A stretch of DNA of 14,794 bases from an uncultured Actinomycetes bacterium (GTDB lineage: Bacteria; Actinomycetota; Thermoleophilia; Miltoncostaeales; Miltoncostaeaceae). Location of the stretch: contig CALMEC010000166.1 of the NCBI GenBank assembly GCA_937862675.1, positions 1-14,794 on the forward strand. Direction: 5' to 3'. Below the pieces are notes generated by a model. The model worked only from the letters and a program-made list of their open reading frames with translations. It was not told where the DNA came from and made no database searches. Below are positions 1 through 6,567 of the stretch, one piece after another (position 1 is the first letter of the stretch; each line of letters begins with the position of its first letter). A program made the translations under genes and the position numbers.

Positions 1-730
1 GATCGTCCGTCAAAAACCGCAGCATCCCCCGCCGCGCCAGCGCCGGCGAAAGGCTGTTCACGAACTGCAACAGCTTGACCATTCCGGCGTTGACCTCGCG
101 CCGACCGGTGCGGATGCCGTGGACGATTTCCGCCGCGCAATCGTGCGCGCTCATCTTCTTGCCCGCGCGGCCCGCGGTCATGCTCGTTTCGACCACCGGT
201 GGCAGCGCTTCGATCACCCGGACATTGCTGTCCTTCAGCAGGTGCCGGATCGCCTGCGTATAGCTGCGCAGTCCCGCCTTGGTCGCGCAATAGACCGACC
301 CGCCCGCGCGCGGCGCGATGGCGAGTCCCGAAGTGACGTTGACGATCGCCGCTTCGCCCTGCGCGCGCAGCACCGGCAGCAACCGCGTGCAGAGCGCGAT
401 CGGCGCGTCGAGATTGGTGCGGATGCAGTGCGCGGCACTCTCCAGCGTATCGGGCTTGTCGAGGTCATAATCGCTGCCGACCCCGGCGTTGTTGACGAGC
501 AGCGCGAGCGGCTTGCCCGCGACGCCGTTCACGACCGCATCGACGCCTTCCGCGTTCGAAAGATCGCTCGCGATCGTCCCGAAACCCAGCCCGGCCATCG
601 CCTGCAATTTGTCCGCCGAGCGCCCGGTGACGATTACCTCGGCGCCCGCGCCCTGCAATTGCAGCGCGATCTCGCGCCCGATCCCGTTGCTGCCGCCGGT
701 GACCAGCGCCAGCTTTCCGCTTATGTCCAT
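1..730 (-). CDS. Short-chain dehydrogenase/reductase (SDR), 3' end cut by window edge
   Basis: NAD(P)-dependent oxidoreductase of the classical SDR family; the substrate cannot be read from sequence. Reading leftwards from the ATG at 730-728 there are 243 codons with no stop, so the C-terminus lies beyond position 1. Visible motifs: the Rossmann glycine motif TGGSNGIG (residues 11-18), NNAG (80-83), and the catalytic tetrad Asn106, Ser134, Tyr147, Lys151 (YCATK). The start is well supported by a GGAGG ribosome site (complement of 738-742) seven bases upstream. The gene is divergent from uvrC. Codon choice, rich in GCG and CGC, matches the first part of uvrC and differs from everything after about 2340. 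The family call is firm; the residues before the cut suggest a length of about 250-260 aa, usual for the family. Confidence 0.9.
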   Translation of the reverse strand, partial: MDISGKLALVTGGSNGIGREIALQLQGAGAEVIVTGRSADKLQAMAGLGFGTIASDLSNAEGVDAVVNGVAGKPLALLVNNAGVGSDYDLDKPDTLESAAHCIRTNLDAPIALCTRLLPVLRAQGEAAIVNVTSGLAIAPRAGGSVYCATKAGLRSYTQAIRHLLKDSNVRVIEALPPVVETSMTAGRAGKKMSAHDCAAEIVHGIRTGRREVNAGMVKLLQFVNSLSPALARRGMLRFLTDD

Positions 731-745
731 GTCGACCCCTCCGAT

Positions 746-775
746 GTTTTCCCGCGCGCAGTTTTCCCGCGCGCA
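746..775. repeat. Perfect tandem duplication of a 15-bp unit
   Basis: The unit GTTTTCCCGCGCGCA occurs twice back to back, at 746-760 and 761-775, without mismatch. It lies in the 84-bp space between the divergent SDR and uvrC starts, where the promoters of both genes should be. It could be a duplicated operator half, a slippage product or an assembly effect. No regulator binding site that I recognise is present. Confidence 0.85.
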
Positions 776-814
776 CTATGGCGGGGCGCATCGCCTTCGC
801 CTACATGCAAAATC

Positions 815-2782
815 ATGGCTCGCCCCAACGCCCCCGACAGATTCAACGAGGAAAAAGCCACCTATGTGGTCCGCGGCGAAGGCGAGGGCGCCGACAAGCC
901 CGACCTCGAACGCGGCGCCGAGGCGATTCGCAGCGTCGTGCGCAAATTGCCGGTGCGCCCCGGCGTCTATCGGATGCTCGATGCGCGCGGCGACGTGCTT
1001 TACGTGGGCAAGGCGCGCGCGCTCAAGAACCGCGTCACCAATTACACGCAGGTCGCGCGGCTGCCGCAGCGGCTCCAGCGCATGGTCGCGCAGACGCGCG
1101 CGATGGAGATCGTCACCACGACGAGCGAGGCCGAGGCGCTGCTGCTCGAGGCGCAGCTCATCAAGCGCTACCGCCCGCCCTACAACGTCCTGCTGCGCGA
1201 CGATAAGAGCTTTCCCTTCATCCTGCTCCGCATGGACCATGATTTCCCACGCGTGCAGAAGCATCGCGGCGCACGCCGCGCGAAGGGGCGTTATTACGGG
1301 CCGTTCGCGAGCGCGGGGTCGGTGCATCGCACGCTCAACGCGCTGCAGAAGACCTTTCTGCTGCGCAGTTGCACCGACAGCTTCTTCGCTAACCGCTCGC
1401 GGCCGTGCCTACTCTACCAGATCCGCCGCTGCTCGGCACCGTGCGTCGATCGTATCGGCAAGGCGGATTATGCCGCGCTGGTCAGCGACGCGCAGGATTT
1501 CCTCGAGGGCCGCTCGACCGCCGTTCAGAAGCGCCTCGGCGACGCGATGACCAAAGCGGCCGAGGCGATGGATTTCGAACAAGCCGCGGTGCTGCGCGAC
1601 CGGCTGAAGGCGCTGACCTTCATCCAGGGAAGCCAGTCGGTCCACGCCGACGGGCTCGGCGATGCCGACGTCTTCGCGCTGGCCGCGAAAGGCGGGCAGC
1701 TCTGCATCGCGGGCTTCTTCATCCGCGGTGGGCAAAATTGGGGGCATCGCAGCTTCTTCCCCGCGCATGTCGCCGGCGTGCCTGAGGAGGAGGTGATGGC
1801 GAGCTTTCTCATGCAATTCTACGAAGGCGTGCCGCCACCGAAGCTGATCCTCGTCGACTGCGAGCCCGACGAAAGCGCGCTGCTCGCCGAGGCGCTGGGC
1901 GAGACGGCGGGGCGCAAGGTCGAGATCAGCGTGCCGCAGCGCGGCAACCGCAGGCGCCTGCTCGAACAAGCGGTGCGCAACGCCGGAGAAGAGCTCGACC
2001 GGCGGCTCGCGGAAAGCAGCAGCCAGGCGAAGCTGGGGCGCGAACTTGCCGATCTGTTCGATCTGGAGGACGTGCCGCAGCGCATCGAAATCTACGACAA
2101 CAGCCATATTCAGGGCACCAATGCGCTCGGCGCGATGGTCGTTGCGGGGTCGGAGGGCTGGATCAAGGGCGCCTATCGCAAGTTCAACATCAAGCGCCCG
2201 GAAACGCAGCCGGGCGACGATTTTGCGATGATGCGCGAAGTGTTCCAGCGCCGCTTCGCGCGCGCCCTCGAGGAGGATCCCGAACGCAACAAGGGCGAAT
2301 GGCCCGATCTGGTGCTGATCGACGGCGGCAAAGGGCAGCTGGCCGCGGCCATCCGGGGCCTGGAAGAGGCCGGGGCCCCGGACGTTCCCATCGCATCGCT
2401 CGCCAAGCGCTACGAAGAGGTGTATCTCCCCCGACAGGGAACACCGGTCCCGATGGACGAGCACTCCGCCGGGATGCGGATCCTCAAGGCCATCCGCGAC
2501 GAGGCACACCGATTCGCTCTCAAGAACCACCGGGGCAAGCGGGCGCGCGGGGCCACGGGAAGCGTCCTCGACTCCCTCCCGGGGATCGGGCCCGCGCGGC
2601 GCGCCGCCATCCTCAAGCACTTCGGAAGCCCTGAGCGCTTCCTCGGGGCGTCCCCGGACGAGATCGCGGCGGTCCCGGGTATGCCGCGTAAGGTGGCGCA
2701 GGAGGTCTACGACCGACTTCACAAGACGACATCGCCGGACGGCGTCGGCGTTCTCAGCCAGGAGGAAGTGACATCGAACTGA
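815..2782 (+). CDS. uvrC: Excinuclease ABC subunit C, chimeric: alphaproteobacterial N-part, actinobacterial C-part
   Basis: UvrC makes the two incisions around lesions in nucleotide excision repair after UvrAB loading. The 655-residue product is normal in length and has every domain in order. These are the GIY-YIG nuclease (GVY at 50-52, LYVG at 62-65), four cysteines with the UvrC iron-sulfur spacing (186, 198, 206, 210), the UvrB-binding UVR helix (about 245-267), the RNase H-like second nuclease (YDNSH 427-431, Asp503 in DGGKGQL) and tandem helix-hairpin-helix (LPGIG from 588). The frame is open upstream to 119, but that part overlaps the SDR gene antisense; MARPNAPDRFNEE at 815 is the usual sphingomonad N-terminus. 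No clear ribosome site precedes it. Residues to about 509 look sphingomonad, and from about 510 they look actinobacterial (LAKRYEEVYLPR rather than the alphaproteobacterial version). The TGA overlaps the likely rapZ start. Confidence 0.9.
   Translation: MARPNAPDRFNEEKATYVVRGEGEGADKPDLERGAEAIRSVVRKLPVRPGVYRMLDARGDVLYVGKARALKNRVTNYTQVARLPQRLQRMVAQTRAMEIVTTTSEAEALLLEAQLIKRYRPPYNVLLRDDKSFPFILLRMDHDFPRVQKHRGARRAKGRYYGPFASAGSVHRTLNALQKTFLLRSCTDSFFANRSRPCLLYQIRRCSAPCVDRIGKADYAALVSDAQDFLEGRSTAVQKRLGDAMTKAAEAMDFEQAAVLRDRLKALTFIQGSQSVHADGLGDADVFALAAKGGQLCIAGFFIRGGQNWGHRSFFPAHVAGVPEEEVMASFLMQFYEGVPPPKLILVDCEPDESALLAEALGETAGRKVEISVPQRGNRRRLLEQAVRNAGEELDRRLAESSSQAKLGRELADLFDLEDVPQRIEIYDNSHIQGTNALGAMVVAGSEGWIKGAYRKFNIKRPETQPGDDFAMMREVFQRRFARALEEDPERNKGEWPDLVLIDGGKGQLAAAIRGLEEAGAPDVPIASLAKRYEEVYLPRQGTPVPMDEHSAGMRILKAIRDEAHRFALKNHRGKRARGATGSVLDSLPGIGPARRAAILKHFGSPERFLGASPDEIAAVPGMPRKVAQEVYDRLHKTTSPDGVGVLSQEEVTSN
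2321..2350. other. Probable junction between two genomes inside uvrC
   Basis: The last clearly sphingomonad-like stretch ends at the conserved codons for Asp-Gly-Gly-Lys-Gly-Gln-Leu (2321-2341). The next codons already read as actinobacterial UvrC. Codon choice changes here too: GCG- and CGC-rich runs give way to GCC, GTC, GAC and CTC-rich coding. Downstream of uvrC a sphingomonad would be expected to have pgsA or molybdopterin genes, but rapZ and yvcK follow. The exact breakpoint cannot be placed inside the shared motif. Confidence 0.75.
2761..2766 (+). promoter_or_regulatory. Ribosome binding site that decides the rapZ start
   Basis: GGAGGA lies seven bases before the ATC codon at 2773, the ideal spacing counting from GGAGG. 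It lies 31 bases before the first in-frame ATG (2797), which is too far. There is no in-frame ATG, GTG or TTG between them. The site is within the last codons of uvrC, so rapZ is probably translationally coupled to it. Confidence 0.6.
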
Positions 2783-3672
2783 CGGTCATCACCGGCATGA
2801 GCGGTGCCGGCAAGAGCGAGGCCATGAGCACCTTCGAGGATGACGGCTGGTTCTGCATCGACAACATCCCGCCACGGATGATCCCCGCTCTCGTCGACAT
2901 CGCGGGGCTGGAGGGATCCAACCTGGCGCGGGTCGCCGTGGTGTGCGACGTCCGGGGTCGTCACCTTTTCACCGGCCTGGTCCGGGTCCTCGACGAGCTT
3001 GCGGCACGTGACGACGTGAGTCTCCGGGTCATCTTCCTCGAGGCCTCCGTCGAGACGCTGCTCAACCGCTTCCGGGAGACCCGCCGGCGTCATCCGGTGT
3101 CCGGTGGAGGCGGCGTGCTGGACGGCATCAGCAACGAGCGCGAGCTGCTCGAGCCACTGCGCGATCGCGCCGACGTGGTCGTCGACACCACCAACCTCAA
3201 CATCTGGGACCTCCGCCGCGCGCTCGGCGAGGCCACCGGCGTCACCACCGGCTCGCGGCTGTCCATCACCTTCCTGTCGTTCGGGTTCAAGCACGGCCTC
3301 CCGCCGGACGTGGACCTGGTGTTCGACGTGCGCTTCCTCGCCAACCCCTTCTACGAGCCCGGCCTCGCGGAGATGACCGGTCTGGACGAGCCCGTGATCC
3401 GCTTCCTCGAGGAGGTGGACGGATGGGATGAGTTCCTGACACGGCTCAACGACCTGCTCGACTTCCTCCTGCCCGCCTACGCGGAGGAGGGCAAGCGGCA
3501 CCTCGTGGTCGGCTTCGGATGCACCGGAGGGCGTCATCGCAGCGTGCGTCTCGCCGAGATGACATGCCGGCGCTACCGCGAGATGGGGTACGACACCACG
3601 GTCGACCACCGTCATCTGCACCGGGCGTCGCGACCGCAGCTCGACGCGCCCGAAGGCGAGAACGCCCGCTGA
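2773..3672 (+). CDS. rapZ: RapZ / YvcJ-type nucleotide-binding protein (RNase adapter family), likely ATC start
   Basis: P-loop protein of the RapZ/YvcJ (UPF0042) family. In E. coli RapZ guides RNase E to the sRNA GlmZ and so controls glucosamine-6-phosphate synthase; in Gram-positives the role is less defined, and YvcJ binds and hydrolyses nucleotides. The 299-residue reading has Walker A GMSGAGKS at 8-15, the family segment VVCDVRG, ETRRRHP, and the C-terminal GFGCTGGRHRSV around 247-258. The first ATG (2797) cuts into the Walker A motif. The family N-terminus (Met-Glu-Leu-Thr-Val-Ile-Thr-Gly) is encoded from ATC 2773, well spaced from GGAGGA. CTG at 2779 is the other non-standard option; gene finders restricted to ATG/GTG/TTG will report 2797. 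The gene overlaps the end of uvrC by ten bases and its TGA overlaps the yvcK ATG. The ETRRRHP and DVRG wording resembles Thermoleophilia homologues. Confidence 0.9.
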   Translation: MELTVITGMSGAGKSEAMSTFEDDGWFCIDNIPPRMIPALVDIAGLEGSNLARVAVVCDVRGRHLFTGLVRVLDELAARDDVSLRVIFLEASVETLLNRFRETRRRHPVSGGGGVLDGISNERELLEPLRDRADVVVDTTNLNIWDLRRALGEATGVTTGSRLSITFLSFGFKHGLPPDVDLVFDVRFLANPFYEPGLAEMTGLDEPVIRFLEEVDGWDEFLTRLNDLLDFLLPAYAEEGKRHLVVGFGCTGGRHRSVRLAEMTCRRYREMGYDTTVDHRHLHRASRPQLDAPEGENAR

Positions 3673-4625
3673 TGGGTGCGCGTCCGCGCATCGCGGCGCT
3701 GGGGGGCGGCACCGGTCTCTCCAACCTCCTCCGGGCGCTCAAGGATGAGGACTGCGACATCACGGCGATCGTCACGGTCGCCGACGACGGCGGCTCGTCC
3801 GGACGGCTGCGTCGCGAACTGGGAGTCCTTCCACCCGGCGACATCCGCAACTGCCTCGTCGCGCTCGCCGCCGACGAGTCGCTGATGGGGACGCTCTTCC
3901 AGCACCGTTTCGTGGACGGTGACCTGGCCGGCCACCCGTTCGGCAACCTCTTCCTCGTGGCCCTCGCCGAGGTCACCGGAAGCTTCGACCGTGCCATCGA
4001 GGAATGCTCCCGTGTCCTCAAGATCAACGGGCGTGTGCTCCCCACGACCCTCGACCACGTGCGGCTGTGGGCGGAGCGCGACTCCGGCGAGGAGGTCTGC
4101 GGCGAGACCCAGATCGGCTCGGGCGCCGGTGCATGCGTGCGGGTGTGGCTCGACCCGGTGCCCACGGCGTACCCGCCGGCGGTCGACGCCCTCCTCGCCG
4201 CCGACATGGTCCTCCTGGGGCCCGGCAGTCTCTACACCAGCGTGCTGCCGCACCTCGCGATCCCCGAGATCGCGGACGCCCTCCAGCGCACCTCCGCGCA
4301 GCGCGTCTACATCGGCAACATCATGACGCAGCCCGGAGAGACCGGCGGGCTCGACGCGGCCGCCCACGTACGGGCCGTCTGGGAGGCGACGGGGGGAGCA
4401 CTCGACGCCGCGGTGCTCCATGACGGGCCGATCGACCCTGCCCTGATCGCCCGGTACGCGGCCCAGTCGCAGGAGCCCGTCCTCGTCGACGAAGAGCGCC
4501 TGTCCGGCATGGACATTCGTGTCATCAGGCACGATCTGGCGGAGCAGGGAGACGTCGTGCGCCATTGCCCGCAGGCGCTGGCGTCCGCAATATGCGGGCT
4601 CCTCGATGTCTCACGATCTTTGTAA
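3672..4625 (+). CDS. yvcK: YvcK/CofD-like regulator of gluconeogenic growth and morphogenesis
   Basis: Member of the YvcK (GlmR) branch of the CofD-like family. Homologues bind UDP-GlcNAc and are needed for growth on gluconeogenic carbon sources and for cell-wall assembly; in M. tuberculosis the homologue is CuvA. The 317-residue product has the family glycine loop ALGGGTGLSNLL (9-20), VADDGGSSGRLR (36-47), PPGDIRNCL (54-62), AGHPFGNLFL (86-95), ETQIGSGA, LGPGSLYTSVLPHL and YIGNIMTQPGET. The start ATG at 3672 overlaps the rapZ stop as ATGA, showing coupling; an upstream extension in this frame lies inside rapZ and is not family sequence. In most actinobacteria whiA follows directly; here a 248-bp intergenic region and unrelated genes follow. 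Confidence 0.93.
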   Translation: MGARPRIAALGGGTGLSNLLRALKDEDCDITAIVTVADDGGSSGRLRRELGVLPPGDIRNCLVALAADESLMGTLFQHRFVDGDLAGHPFGNLFLVALAEVTGSFDRAIEECSRVLKINGRVLPTTLDHVRLWAERDSGEEVCGETQIGSGAGACVRVWLDPVPTAYPPAVDALLAADMVLLGPGSLYTSVLPHLAIPEIADALQRTSAQRVYIGNIMTQPGETGGLDAAAHVRAVWEATGGALDAAVLHDGPIDPALIARYAAQSQEPVLVDEERLSGMDIRVIRHDLAEQGDVVRHCPQALASAICGLLDVSRSL

Positions 4626-4640
4626 GAAAGCTTGAGACGC

Positions 4641-4670
4641 TTGCAACCAACTCCCTCGTGTGCGTAGTCT
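4641..4670 (+). promoter_or_regulatory. Possible promoter of the DUF1097-like gene
   Basis: TTGCAA (4641-4646) and TAGTCT (4665-4670) are spaced by 18 bases, a moderate match to a housekeeping sigma promoter. They lie just after yvcK, where base composition becomes locally less GC-rich. Transcription from here would give a leader of about 200 bases before the ATG at 4874. A perfect TTGACA at 4816-4821 lacks a well-spaced -10. Confidence 0.35.
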
Positions 4671-4694
4671 TCCGACTGCATAACGCGATTGGGG

Positions 4695-4791
4695 GGTGGC
4701 TCTGCCACCAGAGACAGCGTTTTCGCGCCGCTCCGGAGAGGGGGAAACTGTCCGAGGGGTGTCGAATGTCACGAATGCCCCGGTCACGGGG
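4695..4791 (+). ncRNA. Hairpin-rich 5' leader of the DUF1097-like gene (possible structured RNA)
   Basis: Several stems can be read in the leader. GGTGGC-TCT-GCCACC is at 4695-4709. A long-range GACAG/CTGTC pair (4713-4717 with 4748-4752) encloses GCG-TTTT-CGC and CTCC/GGAG. CCCCG-GTCA-CGGGG is at 4778-4791. Unpaired purine-rich runs such as GGGGGAAAC and GGGGTG lie between or beside the stems. This could be a riboswitch-like element, an attenuator, or the terminator of the yvcK operon combined with a promoter leader. A faint likeness to c-di-AMP (ydaO) riboswitch core words was noticed, but it is too weak to name a class. Confidence 0.3.
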
Positions 4792-4800
4792 TGCCACGCG

Positions 4801-4820
4801 GTCAACCCACATCTGTTGAC
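4801..4820. promoter_or_regulatory. Inverted repeat GTCAAC-N8-GTTGAC, operator candidate
   Basis: Perfect 6-bp arms at 4801-4806 and 4815-4820 are separated by eight bases. This resembles a dimeric regulator site more than a stable hairpin. It lies 53 bases before the ATG at 4874, and its right arm overlaps TTGACA. Confidence 0.35.
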
Positions 4821-4873
4821 AATCTTCTCTCCGACCGCGCTGACCGTGCTTATCTCTCCAAGGAGTCGACTCA

Positions 4874-5539
4874 ATGGGTCCTCGCGCCAAAGCAATTTTT
4901 CCGCTTGCGCTGGTCATCGGTGTCCTCTCATTCCTGTGGACCGAGTTCTCGCTGAACTTCACGTTCCACTGGGTGACGGACGGTGACCTGGGCAACGGCC
5001 TTGAACTTCCCAAGAACTTCCACCTGATCCTCCCGACGGCGTTCATCGCCTGGGGTCTCTTCTTCGCCGCCGGTGGTGACAACGCCGCCTTCGGCAAGAT
5101 CATCACCGCCAACATCTTCGGCACCGTGGCCGCCCTCCTCACGATGGGCCTGGCCTTCAAGACGGCCGACGCACCGGACTTCTGGGGCATCGCCCTCTGG
5201 GTGGGCATCTTCGCCTTCATCCTCGTGATGGTCCTCGTCCTCGGCGACTGGTACTACGTCGCGGGTACTTTCCCCGCATTCGCATCGGTCTTCCTCTGGT
5301 GGATCGCGACCGGCCTCGACGGCTGGATCCCCAACGGCGGCGGCACCGACAACACGGTGCAGTCGATCGTGGACGGCAAGGCCGGAACCGGCGCTGCCGG
5401 CGGCGTGCTCTCCACGCCGTGGGGCTGGGTGTTCTTCAACTCCCTCGTCACCCTCATCTGCGGCACCATCCTCGGCATCCTGTCGGGCAAGCTGGCCGCC
5501 GCTCTCACCCCGAAGCCCGCTGCTGCGGACGAGGCCTAG
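4874..5539 (+). CDS. DUF1097-like multi-pass inner-membrane protein
   Basis: Unknown function. The 221-residue protein is almost wholly hydrophobic, with about six membrane segments (near 7-28, 51-67, 76-95, 103-123, 126-147, 186-206). A polar Gly/Thr/Asn-rich loop (about 148-182) separates the last two. The order of features matches the DUF1097 family (E. coli YcdZ) as I remember it: an F-x-A-W-x-x-F-F-A-A-G-G turn, then a small-residue helix, a G-T-F turn near 131-133, and a final helix ending in a G-x-x-x-G pattern. Start ATG 4874 has AAGGAG (4860-4865) eight bases upstream. It stands alone, between its own promoter-like leader and a strong terminator at 5574. It occupies the place where whiA would be expected. 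The membrane call is firm; the family call is from memory of the pattern. Confidence 0.8.
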   Translation: MGPRAKAIFPLALVIGVLSFLWTEFSLNFTFHWVTDGDLGNGLELPKNFHLILPTAFIAWGLFFAAGGDNAAFGKIITANIFGTVAALLTMGLAFKTADAPDFWGIALWVGIFAFILVMVLVLGDWYYVAGTFPAFASVFLWWIATGLDGWIPNGGGTDNTVQSIVDGKAGTGAAGGVLSTPWGWVFFNSLVTLICGTILGILSGKLAAALTPKPAAADEA

Positions 5540-5865
5540 ACCTCACCGACGCTCACGCGTCACTTCGGTTCGTCTTGGGGGGCCTCCGGGCCCCCCAAGC
5601 GCATTTCGGGGCACGTCCCCCGTCCGGCACCGCGCAGGTCGGTCCCGATGGGATGTCCCGCACGTGGCGGCGATGGACCGTCCTCGCATCGCCGTCGTCG
5701 GAGGGAGTCGTCCTCGTCGCGGCCCACCCGGTACCTCCACATCGGCATCCCGAGTCGGCGTGGGGCATTTCCTGAGGATCCTCATCAACGTCCGGACGAC
5801 GACTGCCGATGATCGTGAGACACACCGGGCGGTGCGCGGGCCGCCCCGGATGAGGAGTCGCATCG
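5540..5865. other. 326-bp intergenic region
   Basis: No credible gene on either strand: the short open frames lack ribosome sites and recognisable protein sequence. It holds the terminator at 5574-5599, a second small stem CGGGG-CACGTC-CCCCG (5607-5622), and a perfect 12-base palindrome TGAGGATCCTCA at 5773-5784, about 80 bases before the next start. The promoter of the excalibur gene must lie here, but I see no convincing -35/-10 pair. Confidence 0.6.
5574..5599 (+). terminator. Strong hairpin terminator after the DUF1097-like gene
   Basis: Perfect 11-bp stem CTTGGGGGGCC / GGCCCCCCAAG with loop TCCG, 35 bases after the stop. The T-run after it is poor (GCATTTC), as is common in high-GC actinobacteria. 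Confidence 0.8.
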
Positions 5866-6522
5866 ATGGACGCAGGTAAGGACCGGACGGGTCTGCGCAG
5901 GGTGGTCCCGCGAACGTGGAAGGGCAGGACACTCGCGGTCGTGCTCGCACTCATCGCCGTCGTCGCGGTGGTCCCGGCCTCGGAGCATGAGCCCGAGACG
6001 TCCTCGACGGCCTCCGTGAACGCCGATGCGACGCCGGTCGACGCGACACCCTCGGAGGATGCGGACGCCCAGGTCGCTCGCGCGCCGGCTCCGCTGACCG
6101 CGGGCACCACCTCATCCACCCGACCGGCGAAGAAGAAGCCGGCCAAGAAATCGACATCGACCGCGGCAAGGCCGGTCAAGAAGACGCCGGCATCGACGGT
6201 CACGACCGTCACCTACGCGAACTGCTCCGCGGTCCGCGCCGCCGGCAAGGCCCCTCTGCGTCGCGGTCAGCCGGGCTATGCGGCCCGCCTCGACCGCGAC
6301 GGCGACGGAATCGCATGCGAATCGTCCGGGTCCTCCGGCCGCTCGGCATCGACGGCCACGCCGGCGCACATCGTCGACGTGCCCGCCGGAGGTGGCGCGG
6401 CCACGGTCAGCTACGCGAACTGCTCCGCCGCCCGCGCGGCGGGTGCGGCGCCCGTCTATCGCGGCGATCCAGGGTATGGACGCCACCTCGACCGCGACGG
6501 TGACGGCATCGGCTGCGAGTAG
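5866..6522 (+). CDS. Membrane-anchored or secreted protein with two excalibur calcium-binding domains
   Basis: The 218-residue protein has a short basic N-terminus, one hydrophobic segment (22-37, signal peptide or anchor) and a long Ala/Thr/Ser/Pro linker with lysine-rich patches (about 107-123 is K/P/A/T). Two copies of the excalibur motif follow, at 117-152 and 183-218. Each runs Y-A-N-C ... A-A-G-x-A-P ... G-Y ... L-D-R-D-G-D-G-I-x-C-E, an EF-hand-like DxDxDG loop closed by two cysteines. The last copy ends at the final residue. Excalibur domains are known on extracellular proteins, often next to nuclease or peptidase domains; here they stand alone. Start ATG 5866 has GAGGAG (5852-5857) eight bases upstream. 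The secreted peptidase-like pair follows 45 bases downstream on the same strand. The role is unknown; calcium-dependent cell-surface binding is inference. Confidence 0.88.
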   Translation: MDAGKDRTGLRRVVPRTWKGRTLAVVLALIAVVAVVPASEHEPETSSTASVNADATPVDATPSEDADAQVARAPAPLTAGTTSSTRPAKKKPAKKSTSTAARPVKKTPASTVTTVTYANCSAVRAAGKAPLRRGQPGYAARLDRDGDGIACESSGSSGRSASTATPAHIVDVPAGGGAATVSYANCSAARAAGAAPVYRGDPGYGRHLDRDGDGIGCE

Positions 6523-6529
6523 CGTCACC

Positions 6530-6547
6530 ACCACGGTGATCCGTGGT
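6530..6547 (+). terminator. Small hairpin between the excalibur and first peptidase genes
   Basis: Seven-base perfect stem ACCACGG-TGAT-CCGTGGT, eight bases after the stop. There is no T-run. It may be a weak terminator, a pause site or an mRNA-stabilising stem, so the two genes may still be cotranscribed. Confidence 0.45.
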
Positions 6548-6567
6548 CGGCATGCCAGGATGCGGCC

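Noticed and set aside
119..814. Extension of the uvrC reading frame upstream to an 887-residue protein
   Set aside because: The extra part is antisense to the SDR gene, is Arg/Ala-rich without family likeness, and normal UvrC length and N-terminus are obtained from 815.
2275..2320. Cloning junction (GGATCC at 2275-2280 or GATC at 2317-2320) as cause of the chimera
   Set aside because: Sphingomonad-like UvrC continues past 2280, and ligation at random GATC ends would not keep orthologous position and frame in the same gene.
4695..4820. c-di-AMP (ydaO-type) riboswitch
   Set aside because: Only short core-like words are seen; the conserved order of helices and the downstream core could not be matched by eye.
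4816..4856. Promoter made of TTGACA (4816-4821) and TATCTC (4851-4856)
   Set aside because: The 29-base spacing is far too long for a sigma-70-type promoter.
5664..5879. Small gene of 71 residues upstream of the excalibur gene
   Set aside because: No ribosome site, composition typical of chance frames in GC-rich DNA, and it overlaps the well-supported start at 5866 in another frame.
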